Part shown: positions 25,919 through 34,793 of the stretch, in pieces
Layout of the letters: every line of letters starts with the position of its first letter
Position numbering within the stretch: position 1 is the stretch's first letter
Assembly: GCF_024519465.1 (NCBI RefSeq)
Contig: NZ_JALJRW010000021.1
Span: forward strand, 1-64,000
Reading direction: 5' to 3'
Source of the DNA: Stenotrophomonas sp. Ste86
Lineage (GTDB): Bacteria; Pseudomonadota; Gammaproteobacteria; Xanthomonadales; Xanthomonadaceae
DNA length: 64,000 bases
Notes under the pieces: model-generated
The model's database searches: none
Told to the model about the DNA's origin: nothing
Seen by the model: the letters and a program-made list of their open reading frames with translations, nothing else
Made by a program: the position numbers and the translations under genes

Positions 25919-25964
25919 TTGACAAACCCGATCGCCCCGACGAATAAATGTGACAACGTTGTTC
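25919..25964 (+). promoter_or_regulatory. Probable nagP promoter with NagQ-type operator
   Basis: TTGACA at 25919-25924 is followed after 18 bases by AATAAA (25943-25948). The operator-like TGACAACGTTGTTC at 25951-25964 begins two bases after the -10 box, overlapping the expected start of transcription. Its left half matches the consensus fully and its right half has lost CA. The nagP ATG lies about 50 bases further on. Confidence 0.65.
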
Positions 25965-26015
25965 CCAGCCACTCTTCCGACGCCGCCCCGCGCCGTCGAT
26001 GCAGGAGCTCTCTTG

Positions 26016-27308
26016 ATGTCTGCCGTGCCTGCTGCCTCCGCGCGTTCAAGCGTGCTCACTTCGATCCTGATCATCGGCGTGCTGTTCTTCCTGATCGGCT
26101 TCTTCACCTGGCTCAACGGCCCGCTGATCACCTTCGTCAAGCTGGCCTTCGAGCTGGACGAGGTCGGCGCCTTCCTGGTGCTGATGGTGTTCTACCTGTC
26201 CTACTTCTTCCTGGCGCTGCCGGCCTCGTGGATCCTCAAGCGCACCGGCATGAAGAAGGGCCTGAGCCTGAGCCTGCTGGTGATGGCCGCCGGTGCGGTG
26301 GTGTTTGCGCACTTCGCCCAGCAACGCTGGTACCCGGGCGCGCTCAGCGGCCTGTTCATCATCGGCAGCGGGTTGGCCCTGCTGCAGACGGCGGTCAATC
26401 CGTACATCAGCATTCTCGGCCCGATCGAGACCGCTGCCCGGCGCATCGCGCTGATGGGCATCTGCAACAAGATCGCCGGCATGCTGGCGCCGGTGCTGAT
26501 CGGCACGCTGGTGCTGCACGGCATCGGTGACCTGGATGCGCAGGTGAAGGTGGCCGACGCAGCCACCAAGACGGTGCTGCTGGATACCTTCGCCGCCAAG
26601 ATCCAGCTGCCTTACATGGCCATGGCCGGGCTGCTGGTGGTGCTGGCGGTGGGCGTGCTGTTCTCGCCGCTGCCGGAACTGAAGACCGCCGAGGCCAATG
26701 CCACTCCGGCGCGCGCGCCCGGCGTGGCCGAGCGCACCAGCATCTTCCAGTTCCCGCACCTGTGGCTGGGCGTGCTGTGCCTGTTCGTCTACGTCGGCGT
26801 GGAAGTGATGGCCGGCGATGCCATCGGGACCTACGGGCACAGCTTCAACCTGCCGCTGGACCAGACCAAGATGTTCACCTCGATCACCCTGGGCGCCATG
26901 CTGCTGGGCTACCTGGCCGGCCTGGCGCTGATCCCGCACCGGGTCTCGCAGTCGCGCTACCTGAGCATCTCGGCCGTCCTGGGCGTGCTGTTCTGCATCG
27001 GCGCGCTGCTCTCCCATGGCTATGTGTCAGTCGGTTTCGTCGCCGCGCTGGGTTTTGCCAACGCGATGATGTGGCCGGCGATCTTCCCGTTGGCGATCCG
27101 TGGCCTGGGGCGCTTCACCGAAACCGGCTCGGCGCTGCTGGTGATGGCCATCGCCGGCGGGGCGATCATTCCCCAGGCGTTTGCGGTGCTCAAGCAGCAT
27201 TTTGACTTCCAGTGGGTGTTCGCCGGGCTGATGGTGCCGTGCTACCTCTACATCCTGTTCTACTCGGTGCGCGGGCACCGGGTGGGGCTTTCCCGCGAAG
27301 GGCAGTGA
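26016..27308 (+). CDS. nagP: GlcNAc permease NagP, MFS/FucP type
   Basis: A 430-residue inner-membrane transporter with about 12 hydrophobic segments of the fucose-permease subfamily. Family features include FFLIGFFTWLNGPLITFVK in helix 1, QTAVNPYISILGPIETAARR, NKIAGMLAP, and GVEVMAGDAIGTYGHSFNLP at the start of the second half. The last motif resembles NagP proteins assigned to GlcNAc uptake in Xanthomonadales and Alteromonadales. The ATG at 26016 has GGAGC upstream; an in-frame GTG-type extension to 25950 would overlap the promoter. First gene of the plus-strand nag arm; nagQ follows after 42 bases. Confidence 0.92.
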   Translation: MSAVPAASARSSVLTSILIIGVLFFLIGFFTWLNGPLITFVKLAFELDEVGAFLVLMVFYLSYFFLALPASWILKRTGMKKGLSLSLLVMAAGAVVFAHFAQQRWYPGALSGLFIIGSGLALLQTAVNPYISILGPIETAARRIALMGICNKIAGMLAPVLIGTLVLHGIGDLDAQVKVADAATKTVLLDTFAAKIQLPYMAMAGLLVVLAVGVLFSPLPELKTAEANATPARAPGVAERTSIFQFPHLWLGVLCLFVYVGVEVMAGDAIGTYGHSFNLPLDQTKMFTSITLGAMLLGYLAGLALIPHRVSQSRYLSISAVLGVLFCIGALLSHGYVSVGFVAALGFANAMMWPAIFPLAIRGLGRFTETGSALLVMAIAGGAIIPQAFAVLKQHFDFQWVFAGLMVPCYLYILFYSVRGHRVGLSREGQ

Positions 27309-27350
27309 TCGGCGATCATGGACGTCCAACGGGACCCGCAGGAAAAGAGC

Positions 27351-28418
27351 ATGCGCAGAGCGACCATCAAGGATGTTGCCGAACGGGCCAAGGTGTCGCT
27401 GAAGACGGTCTCGCGCGTCATCAACAATGAACCCTCGGTCATGCAGGCCACCCGCGCGCGGGTACTGCGGGCCATCGCCGAACTGGATTACGAGCCCGAT
27501 CCGGCCGCGCGCAACCTGCGCACCGGCACCACGCTGGTGGTCGGTCTGGTCTACGACAACCCCAACCCGTACCACATCATCGGCGTGCAGAATGGCGTGT
27601 TGGCAGCCTGCCGCGAGACCGGGTTCGGACTGCAGATCCATCCCTGCGATTCAAGCTCGCCGATGCTGGCCGAGGAACTGGCCGACTGGGTGCAGCGTTC
27701 ACGGTTGGCCGGGCTGGTGCTGACCGCGCCGATGTCCGAACGCGCCGATCTGGTCGCGGCACTGACCGCGCGCGGCATCAAGCTGGTGCGGATCATCGCC
27801 GCCACCGCCGATCCCGAAGACGGTGCCTGCGTGTTCGTCGATGACCGCGAGGCTGCGTATGAAATCACCGAGCACCTGATCCAGCTCGGCCACCTGCGCA
27901 TCGGTTTCCTCTGGGGCGGCAGCTCGCACCGCTCCAGCGGCGAGCGCTACGCCGGCTATGAAGCGGCGCTGCGCGACTACGGCATGAGCATCGACAAGCA
28001 CCTGGTGGTGCAGGGCGATTACACCTTCGACGATGGTTTCCGTGGCGCGCGTCGGCTGCTGGCGCTGCGCGAGCCGCCGACGGCGATCTTCGGTTCCAAC
28101 GATGAAATCGCGGCCGGCGTGCTGGCCGCCGCCAAGTCGGCGGGGATGAACGTGCCCTACGACCTGTCCATCGCCGGTTTCGAGGACAGCCCGTTCTCGC
28201 GCCAGTCGTGGCCACCGCTGACCACCGCCAAGCAGGCCACTGAAGACATCGCCCGGCATGCCGCGCGCCTGCTGATCGCCCAGCTGCGCAGCGATGCCTA
28301 CGACGACGCACCGCTGCAGCTGCAGAACCAGGGCTTCGTGCCGCAGCTGGTGGTGCGCGGTTCCACCGCGCCGATGCGCCCGCAGGGCGCGCGCCCTCCT
28401 TCTCCTGAAACCACCTGA
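27351..28418 (+). CDS. nagQ: LacI-family repressor NagQ
   Basis: A 355-residue regulator. The helix-turn-helix is at the N-terminus (ATIKDVAERAKVSLKTVSRV) with the hinge helix ARNLRTGTT, followed by a periplasmic-binding-protein-like effector domain (VVGLVYDNPNPYHIIGVQNG, FGSNDEIAAGVLAAAKSAGM, IAGFEDSPFSRQSWPPLTT). Position 27351 is chosen because AGGAAAAG precedes it and LacI proteins start close to the helix-turn-helix; 27318 is an alternative with 11 more residues. NagQ is the LacI-type regulator named in Xanthomonas GlcNAc loci. The TGACAACG sites in the divergent region are its likely targets, with GlcNAc or its 6-phosphate as inferred effector. Confidence 0.9.
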   Translation: MRRATIKDVAERAKVSLKTVSRVINNEPSVMQATRARVLRAIAELDYEPDPAARNLRTGTTLVVGLVYDNPNPYHIIGVQNGVLAACRETGFGLQIHPCDSSSPMLAEELADWVQRSRLAGLVLTAPMSERADLVAALTARGIKLVRIIAATADPEDGACVFVDDREAAYEITEHLIQLGHLRIGFLWGGSSHRSSGERYAGYEAALRDYGMSIDKHLVVQGDYTFDDGFRGARRLLALREPPTAIFGSNDEIAAGVLAAAKSAGMNVPYDLSIAGFEDSPFSRQSWPPLTTAKQATEDIARHAARLLIAQLRSDAYDDAPLQLQNQGFVPQLVVRGSTAPMRPQGARPPSPETT

Positions 28419-28425
28419 GTCCCGC

Positions 28426-29454
28426 ATGTCCCTGCCTGCCCCCCACGACACCCTGATGTACCGCGAAGCCGCCGAAGCGGCCGATGTGATTGCCGCGCAG
28501 TTCGCGCGCAACCAGGCTGCGGTGGAAACCCTGGCCGCCAGCCTGCGCGCGGCACCACCGCCGTTCGTGGTGACCTGCGCGCGGGGCAGCTCGGACCATG
28601 CCGCCACCTACGTCAAGTACCTGCTGGAAACCAGGCTGGGCCTGGTCACCGCGTCGGCCTCGCCATCGGTGGGCTCGGTCTACGAAGCGCCGCTGAAACT
28701 GCGCGGTGCGCTGTACATCGTGATTTCCCAGTCGGGCAAGAGCCCGGACCTGCTGCGCAACGCCGAGGCCGCGCGTGCGGCCGGTGCGCGCGTGGTGGCG
28801 CTGGTCAATGTCGAGGACTCGCCGCTGGCGCAGCTGGCCGACACCGTGATCCCGCTCGGGGCCGGCGCCGAGCGCAGCGTCGCGGCAACCAAAAGCTACC
28901 TGGCCTCGCTCTCGGCGATCCTGCAGCTGGTGGCCTACTGGAGCCAGGATGCGGCGCTGATCGCCGCGCTGCGCACGCTGCCAGACGCGCTGCGCCAGGC
29001 CTGGAACAGCGACTGGTCCGCACTTACCGAGGGGCTGGTCCCGGCACACAATCTGTTCGTGCTCGGCCGCGGACTGGGCCTGGGCGCGGCGCAGGAAGCC
29101 GCACTCAAATTCAAGGAAACCTGTGGCCTGCATGCCGAAGCCTACAGCTCGGCCGAAGTGAAGCACGGCCCGATGGCGCTGGTGGGTCCGGGCTTCCCGG
29201 TGCTGGCCTTCGCCCAGCCCGATGAAACCGGCGCCGGTACCCGCGCGGTGCTGAAGGAATTCGCTGCACGCGATGCGCAGGTGTGGCTCTCCGATGCCGA
29301 CGGCGATCTGCCGCTGCCGGCGGCTCCACATCCGGCCTGCGCGCCGCTGCTGCACGTGCAGGCGTTCTATCGCGCGATCAATGCACTGGCGCTGCGCCGC
29401 GGGCACAACCCGGACCTGCCGCCGCATCTGAACAAGGTGACGGAAACCGTCTGA
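28426..29454 (+). CDS. nagB-II: Glucosamine-6-phosphate deaminase NagB-II, SIS type
   Basis: A 342-residue protein made of two SIS domains, related to the isomerase half of GlmS but lacking the glutaminase domain. Key blocks are VVTCARGSSDHAATYVKYL, VISQSGKSPDLLRNA, GRGLGLGAAQEAALKFKETC and AEAYSSAEVKHGPMALVG, with RAINALALRRGHNPDLPPHL at the end. This type replaces the unrelated classical NagB in Shewanella and xanthomonads, converting GlcN-6-P to fructose-6-P and ammonia. The ATG at 28426 fits the family start (HDTLMYREAAEAADV); it lies 7 bases after the nagQ stop. nagA overlaps its stop by one base (TGATG). Confidence 0.92.
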   Translation: MSLPAPHDTLMYREAAEAADVIAAQFARNQAAVETLAASLRAAPPPFVVTCARGSSDHAATYVKYLLETRLGLVTASASPSVGSVYEAPLKLRGALYIVISQSGKSPDLLRNAEAARAAGARVVALVNVEDSPLAQLADTVIPLGAGAERSVAATKSYLASLSAILQLVAYWSQDAALIAALRTLPDALRQAWNSDWSALTEGLVPAHNLFVLGRGLGLGAAQEAALKFKETCGLHAEAYSSAEVKHGPMALVGPGFPVLAFAQPDETGAGTRAVLKEFAARDAQVWLSDADGDLPLPAAPHPACAPLLHVQAFYRAINALALRRGHNPDLPPHLNKVTETV

Positions 29455-30602
29455 TGAAAACCGTGCTGCGCAACGCCCGCATCCTGGCCGGCGACGAATT
29501 CCGCGATGACCTGGCGGTAGTGATCGAAGACGGCCGCATCACCGCGCTGGTCTCCGATGCCGCCCCGCAGCTGGGCACCGCCGACGAACAGGTGGACCTC
29601 GGCGGCGGCTGGCTGCTGCCCGGCTTCATCGACGCCCAGGTCAATGGCGGCGGCGGCGTGCTGTTCAACAACACGCCGGACGTGGAGAGCCTGCGCCGGC
29701 TTGCCGCCGCGCACCGCCGCTTCGGCACCACCGGGCTGCTGCCGACGCTGATCAGCGACGACGTGCAGGTGATGCGCCGCGCGATCGACGCGACCCGTTC
29801 GGCCATCGCGCAGGGCGTGCCGGGCGTGCTCGGCATCCATCTGGAGGGCCCGTACATCGCCCCTGCGCGCAAGGGCACCCACGACGCCAACACGTTCCGC
29901 GTGCCCGATGCCGAGGAGATCGCGCTGGCGGCCTCGCTCGACAACGGCGTCACCCTGCTCACGCTTGCCCCCGAGCGGGTGCCGCTGGAGCGCATCCGCG
30001 CGCTGGTCGAACGCGGCGTGATCGTCGCCGCAGGGCACACCGCAGCGAGTTACGAAGAAGCACGCGCCGGGCTGGATGCCGGCATCCGTGGCTTCACCCA
30101 TCTGTATAACGCGATGTCGCCGTTGACCGGGCGCGAGCCGGGTGCGGTGGGCGCGGCGCTGGAAGACCGCGACAGCTGGATCGGGATCATTGCCGACGGC
30201 GTGCACGTGCATCCGGCCAGCCTGCGCGTGGCGCTGGCGGCCAAGCCGCGCGGCAAGGTCATGCTGGTCACCGACGCGATGCCGCCGGTGGGCGCGGACA
30301 GCCCAAGCTACGAACTGTATGGCGAGGTGATCACCGCCGTGGATGGGGTGGTGCGCAACGCGGCCGGTTCGTTGGCCGGATCGGCACTGGACATGGCCAC
30401 CGCCGTGCGCAATGCGGTGCAGCTGCTCGGCCTGCCGCTGGACGAAGCGGCGCGCATGGCCTCGCGCTATCCGGCGCAGTTCCTCAACCTGGACGACCGA
30501 CTGGGCGAGATTGCCGAAGGCTACCAGGCCGACCTGGTGCTGCTGGACGACGCGCTGCAGGTGCGCAGCACCTGGATCGCCGGCCAGCGCAAGGACGCAT
30601 GA
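29454..30602 (+). CDS. nagA: N-acetylglucosamine-6-phosphate deacetylase NagA
   Basis: Hydrolyses GlcNAc-6-P to GlcN-6-P and acetate, feeding NagB-II. The 382-residue amidohydrolase shows LLPGFIDAQVNGGGGVLFNN, HLEGPYIAPARKGTHD with metal-binding Glu, AAGHTAASYEEA and FTHLYNAMSPLTGREPG with the metal-binding histidines, and the catalytic Asp in VTDAMPPVG. SLAGSALDMATAVRN follows. All the expected residues are present. Its ATG is embedded in the previous gene's stop (TGATG), and nagX overlaps its own end by ATGA, so translation is coupled through three genes. Confidence 0.96.
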   Translation: MKTVLRNARILAGDEFRDDLAVVIEDGRITALVSDAAPQLGTADEQVDLGGGWLLPGFIDAQVNGGGGVLFNNTPDVESLRRLAAAHRRFGTTGLLPTLISDDVQVMRRAIDATRSAIAQGVPGVLGIHLEGPYIAPARKGTHDANTFRVPDAEEIALAASLDNGVTLLTLAPERVPLERIRALVERGVIVAAGHTAASYEEARAGLDAGIRGFTHLYNAMSPLTGREPGAVGAALEDRDSWIGIIADGVHVHPASLRVALAAKPRGKVMLVTDAMPPVGADSPSYELYGEVITAVDGVVRNAAGSLAGSALDMATAVRNAVQLLGLPLDEAARMASRYPAQFLNLDDRLGEIAEGYQADLVLLDDALQVRSTWIAGQRKDA

Positions 30603-31666
30603 GCGCTGCCGCCGCGCCGCGCATGGGCTCGATCGACGCCCTGCGCGGGCTGACCGTGGCCGCGATGCTGCTGGTCAACAACCCCGGCGACTGGGGCCAT
30701 GTGTACGCGCCGCTGCTGCACGCCGATTGGCATGGTTTTACCCCGACCGACCTGATTTTTCCGCTGTTCCTGTTCATTGCCGGCGTGTCGATGGCCTTCA
30801 GCCTGGCACCGCGCGCGGGCCAGCAGACGCTGCGTCCGGCCCTGCGCAGTGGCCTGCTGCAGCGTGCGCTGCGCATCGCGCTGGCCGGTGCGCTGCTGCA
30901 CCTGCTTGCCTGGTGGTTGATGGACCTGCCGGCCTACCGGCTGTGGGGGGTTCTGCAGCGGATCGCGCTGTGCGTGGCGGTGGTCGGACTGCTGGCCATC
31001 CAGACGCGCGCCCGCACGCAATGGGCGGTGCTGGTCGGACTGCTGCTGGCGTACACCGCGCTCCTGCTGGGGGCCGATTCGCTGGCCCCGTGGGTCAACC
31101 CGGCCAGCCGCCTGGATACCGCGTTGTTCGCGCCGCTGCTCTACAAGTACGACCCGCTGACCGGGCTCGGCCACGACCCCGAAGGGCTGCTGAGCAGCCT
31201 GGGCGCGGTCGCCACGACGGTGCTGGGCCTGCGTGCGGGCGCGTGGCTGCGCACAGGGCAGGTGGGCGGGCTGGCGGTGCTGGCAGCGGCATGCCTGCTC
31301 CTGGGCGGCGTGGCGGCCCTGTGGCTGCCCCTCAACAAGCAGCTGTGGACCCCCGGTTTCGTGCTGTGGACCGGCGGGCTGTCGGTGACGGCCTTGTTGC
31401 TGGCCCACCTGCTGGTTGATCGCTGGGGCGCGCCCGCGCTGGGCCGGCGCTTCGGCGTCAACGCCATCGCGGCTTACCTTGGCTCGTCGGCGATGGCGCT
31501 GCTGCTGATGGCCGGCGGCGCATGGGGGTGGCTGTACCTGGCCCTGTCGACGCTGCTGCCGACGGCCCCCAAACTGGCCTCGCTGCTGTGTGCGGTGGGG
31601 TTCGTGGCGGTGTGGTGGGGCGTGGTGTGGGCGTTGGACGCGCGACGCATCTACCTCAAAATCTAA
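30599..31666 (+). CDS. nagX: NagX, membrane acyltransferase-like protein (DUF5009 type)
   Basis: A 355-residue inner-membrane protein with about ten hydrophobic segments. It begins with IDALRGLTVAAMLLVNNPGD and PTDLIFPLFLFIAGVSMAF, signatures of the family that includes human heparan-alpha-glucosaminide N-acetyltransferase. GVLQRIALCVAVVGLLAI and KQLWTPGFVLWTGG follow. It is regularly found with nag genes in Xanthomonadales, and its biochemical function is not settled. Transacetylation of glucosamine sugars is a suggestion from homology only. ATGA overlap with nagA. Confidence 0.88.
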   Translation: MSAAAAPRMGSIDALRGLTVAAMLLVNNPGDWGHVYAPLLHADWHGFTPTDLIFPLFLFIAGVSMAFSLAPRAGQQTLRPALRSGLLQRALRIALAGALLHLLAWWLMDLPAYRLWGVLQRIALCVAVVGLLAIQTRARTQWAVLVGLLLAYTALLLGADSLAPWVNPASRLDTALFAPLLYKYDPLTGLGHDPEGLLSSLGAVATTVLGLRAGAWLRTGQVGGLAVLAAACLLLGGVAALWLPLNKQLWTPGFVLWTGGLSVTALLLAHLLVDRWGAPALGRRFGVNAIAAYLGSSAMALLLMAGGAWGWLYLALSTLLPTAPKLASLLCAVGFVAVWWGVVWALDARRIYLKI

Positions 31667-31784
31667 CTGTGGCATCACATTCTTTTACCCCCCTCATCAC
31701 GGCGCGACGGTAAAAGTACTGACGTCGGTCTGCATAGAACCACTGGGCCGGTGCCGTACCCCTCTTGTAGAACAGGAAAGGCGT

Positions 31785-34778
31785 ATGCGCTCCATGACCG
31801 TTTCGCCGGCACGCACCGTGCTCGCCGACCGCATTTCGCACTGGCTGCGCCTGGGGTGCCGGGGAGCCTTTGGCACGCTCCTGCTGACCGGGGCCGCGCC
31901 GGCGTGGGCCGGCTGCGACAACCCCGCCCCCGGTCAGGGCCAAACGGTGACCTGCTCGACCGCAGCGCCCAATCCGGATCCAGTGCCGATCGTCACCGCC
32001 GGTGGCGCATCGAACACGACCATCAACGTGCTGGCCAACGCGCAGCTCGGTATCGCCAGCGGCAACGCGATCACCGTGCAGGCCGGCAGCGGGCATGTCA
32101 TCGACAACAGTGGCAGCATCATCGCCAACGCGGGGCGCGCGCTGCAGCTCGATGGGGCCACCTACCTGATCAACCGCGGCACCATTGCCGGCAGTACCGG
32201 CGGCGTCGTGTCCGGTGCCGGCAACGACCGCATCGACATGCTCGGCGGCAGCATCCAGGGCGGCGTGCTGCAGGGCGCAGGCAACGACACCCTGGTGATC
32301 GGCGACGGCGTGATCGACAGCGTCGACCAGGGCGATGGCGAGGACACTCTGCAAATCAGCGGCGGCAGCGTGACCGGCCCCGTGGTGCAGGGCTCGGGCA
32401 TCGACACCTTCCTGATGACCGGTGGCAGCATCGGCGCGCTGCTGCAGGGCGACGCGCTGGACCGCTTCCGCATGACCGGCGGCCGCATTGTTGGGGCGTT
32501 CGACGATGGCGACTATGCCGAAATGACCGGCGGCCGCATCGGCCGGGTGAACATGAAGCTGGACGACAACACCTTCCTGATGTCCGGCGGCACCATCGAC
32601 GGCAACCTGGTCACCGGCTTCGGGCGCGACACCATCGTGCTGTCCGACGGGTACATCGGCGGCAACATCAGCGTCAGCGGCGGCGATGACGCGGTGACCA
32701 TCACCGGCGGCACCGTGCGCGGTGAAATCCGGCTGAGCTTCGGCAACGACACCCTGACCTGGAACGGCGGCGGGGTGGTGTACGGGGCCATCGATTTCGG
32801 CGAAGGCAATGACGTCGCGCAGCTGACCAACCTCAATAACGCCCACCTGGGCGCACTGCCGGTGTTCGACGGTGGGCCGGGCAATGACGTGCTCGGTTTC
32901 GACAACGTCAAAACCAGCGGCGTGGCGCGCTTTGCCAACTGGGAGCAGGTGGCGCTGCGCGACGATACCCAGCTGGCCTTCGACGGCACCCTGCTGCTGG
33001 GCGACAGCGCCAGTGGCACCGGCCGCCTGGATATCGATGCCACCAGCGCGGTGTTTGGCGGTGGCAGCAACGGCGGCGTCGCCCCGTTCGTCGCCGGGCA
33101 GCTGGCCACGCTCACCAACGCCGGTCGCATCGACCTGAGCAACGGTGGCGGTGTGGGCGATACCTTTACCGTGGTTGGCAACTATGTCGGCACTGGCGGC
33201 GCGCTGTACCTCAACACCGTGCTGGGCGACGACAGCTCGGCGTCGGACAAGCTGGTGATCTCCACCGGCAGCGCCAGTGGCACCACCGGCGTGGGCATCC
33301 TCAACGCCGGCGGCGGCGGTGCCTCCACCGTGGCCGACGGCATCCTGGTGGTGCAGGCGATCAACGGCGCCACTACCGCGCCCAGCGCGTTCGCGCTGTA
33401 CAACCCGGTCGCCGCCGGGGCGTACGAGTACTTCCTATTCAAGGGCGGGGTCAGCGGCGGCACGGCCGAGAACTGGTACCTGCGCTCGACCTTGGTGGCC
33501 GCCGCCACCCCCGCACCGTCGCCCGCGCCCGGCGGCATCCTGGCGACACCGCCGCCGCCACCGGAGAGCACCGGCACGCCGCCGGTCGACCTGCCGCCCG
33601 CAGCGCCGCCACCGCCGGACGTCAACCCGCCGGATGATCCGAACCCAACCGCGGCCGAGCCGGCCCCGCCTCCCGAGCCGGCCGCCCCCGCCGACGTCGC
33701 GCCGCCCAGCATCGATACCCCGCCGCCGGTGCCCACCGAGGTGGCCGGTGTGCCCGGGCCGCTGGCGGTGCCGCCCACGCCCGGGGCGCGCCCTGCGCAG
33801 GGCGACATCATTCCGCTCTACCGCTTCGAGACCGGCCTGTACTCGGTGGTGCCGCCGCTGCTGCGCGAGACCAGCCTGGCCAGCCTGGGCACTTTCCACG
33901 AACGCCAGGGCGAGCAGCGTCTGCTGGCCGGGCAGGGTGGCGTGCGCGCGGCTTGGGCGCGGCTGGTGGGGCAGAGCCACGAACAGCAGTGGGACGGCGA
34001 CGCGCAGCCCGGCTTCGACGGCGACATCCAGGGCATCCAGGCCGGCTTGGACCTGTACGCCAACGCGGCCGATACCCACCGCGACCAGTTCGGCGTGTTT
34101 GTCGGGCGCACCCGTGCGCAGGGCAACGTGACCGGTTTTGCGATCGGCTGGGAAAACGTCGCGGTGGGCCGGACGCGGCTGGATGACAAACACGTGGGCG
34201 TGTACTGGACCCGCGCCGGCAGTGCCGGTGGCTACCTGGACGCGGTAGTGATGCAGAGCCGATACGACGGCGACGCAACGTCCTCGCGCGGGCTGGGCAT
34301 CGACGTGCGCGGCGATGGCACCACCGCCTCGCTGGAAGTGGGCAAGCCGCTGCTGCGCTTCGGGCAGAGTGCGTGGTGGCTGGAACCCCAGCTGCAGGTG
34401 ATCTGGCAGCGCACGTCGGTGGATGATGCCGGCGACGCGGTGTCCGCGCTGCGCTTTGACAACGACAACGCCTGGACCGGACGCGTCGGCCTGCGCCTGG
34501 CTGCCGACTACGACATCGCCGGCAACGGCTGGCAGCCGTACATCAAGCTCAATTACTGGCAGACCCTGGACGGCGAAGACCGCATCGATTTCGACAGCAA
34601 CCGCATCCTCAACCAGCAGGATGCGCGTGCGCTGGAAGTGGGCGTGGGCGTGGTGGCGCGTTTCAACGCCAACGTCAGCGCGTTTGCGGTGGCCGATTAC
34701 ACACGTGACCTGGAAAGCAGCGCACGCAAGGAACGCAAGGTGATCGAAGGGAATATCGGGCTGCGGTTTGACTGGTGA
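31785..34778 (+). CDS. Autotransporter with beta-helix-like passenger
   Basis: A 997-residue type Va secreted protein. The long signal peptide (about residues 1-43, ending AAPAWAG) leads to a passenger of repeats from about residue 120 to 370. The repeats alternate GGSI/GGTI/GGRI turns with GAGNDTL or GDGEDTL, suggesting a parallel beta-helix. A less repetitive stalk follows. A Pro-rich linker occupies roughly residues 569-668 (PPPPESTGTPPVDLPPAAPP is one part). The autotransporter barrel covers about 700-997, ending in the aromatic signature GNIGLRFDW. AGGAAAGG precedes the ATG. Role is probably adhesion or surface display; no protease triad was noticed. Its stop lies 15 bases from the convergent TerD-like gene. 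Confidence 0.9.
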   Translation: MRSMTVSPARTVLADRISHWLRLGCRGAFGTLLLTGAAPAWAGCDNPAPGQGQTVTCSTAAPNPDPVPIVTAGGASNTTINVLANAQLGIASGNAITVQAGSGHVIDNSGSIIANAGRALQLDGATYLINRGTIAGSTGGVVSGAGNDRIDMLGGSIQGGVLQGAGNDTLVIGDGVIDSVDQGDGEDTLQISGGSVTGPVVQGSGIDTFLMTGGSIGALLQGDALDRFRMTGGRIVGAFDDGDYAEMTGGRIGRVNMKLDDNTFLMSGGTIDGNLVTGFGRDTIVLSDGYIGGNISVSGGDDAVTITGGTVRGEIRLSFGNDTLTWNGGGVVYGAIDFGEGNDVAQLTNLNNAHLGALPVFDGGPGNDVLGFDNVKTSGVARFANWEQVALRDDTQLAFDGTLLLGDSASGTGRLDIDATSAVFGGGSNGGVAPFVAGQLATLTNAGRIDLSNGGGVGDTFTVVGNYVGTGGALYLNTVLGDDSSASDKLVISTGSASGTTGVGILNAGGGGASTVADGILVVQAINGATTAPSAFALYNPVAAGAYEYFLFKGGVSGGTAENWYLRSTLVAAATPAPSPAPGGILATPPPPPESTGTPPVDLPPAAPPPPDVNPPDDPNPTAAEPAPPPEPAAPADVAPPSIDTPPPVPTEVAGVPGPLAVPPTPGARPAQGDIIPLYRFETGLYSVVPPLLRETSLASLGTFHERQGEQRLLAGQGGVRAAWARLVGQSHEQQWDGDAQPGFDGDIQGIQAGLDLYANAADTHRDQFGVFVGRTRAQGNVTGFAIGWENVAVGRTRLDDKHVGVYWTRAGSAGGYLDAVVMQSRYDGDATSSRGLGIDVRGDGTTASLEVGKPLLRFGQSAWWLEPQLQVIWQRTSVDDAGDAVSALRFDNDNAWTGRVGLRLAADYDIAGNGWQPYIKLNYWQTLDGEDRIDFDSNRILNQQDARALEVGVGVVARFNANVSAFAVADYTRDLESSARKERKVIEGNIGLRFDW

Positions 34779-34793
34779 CAGCAGTGGGCAGTG

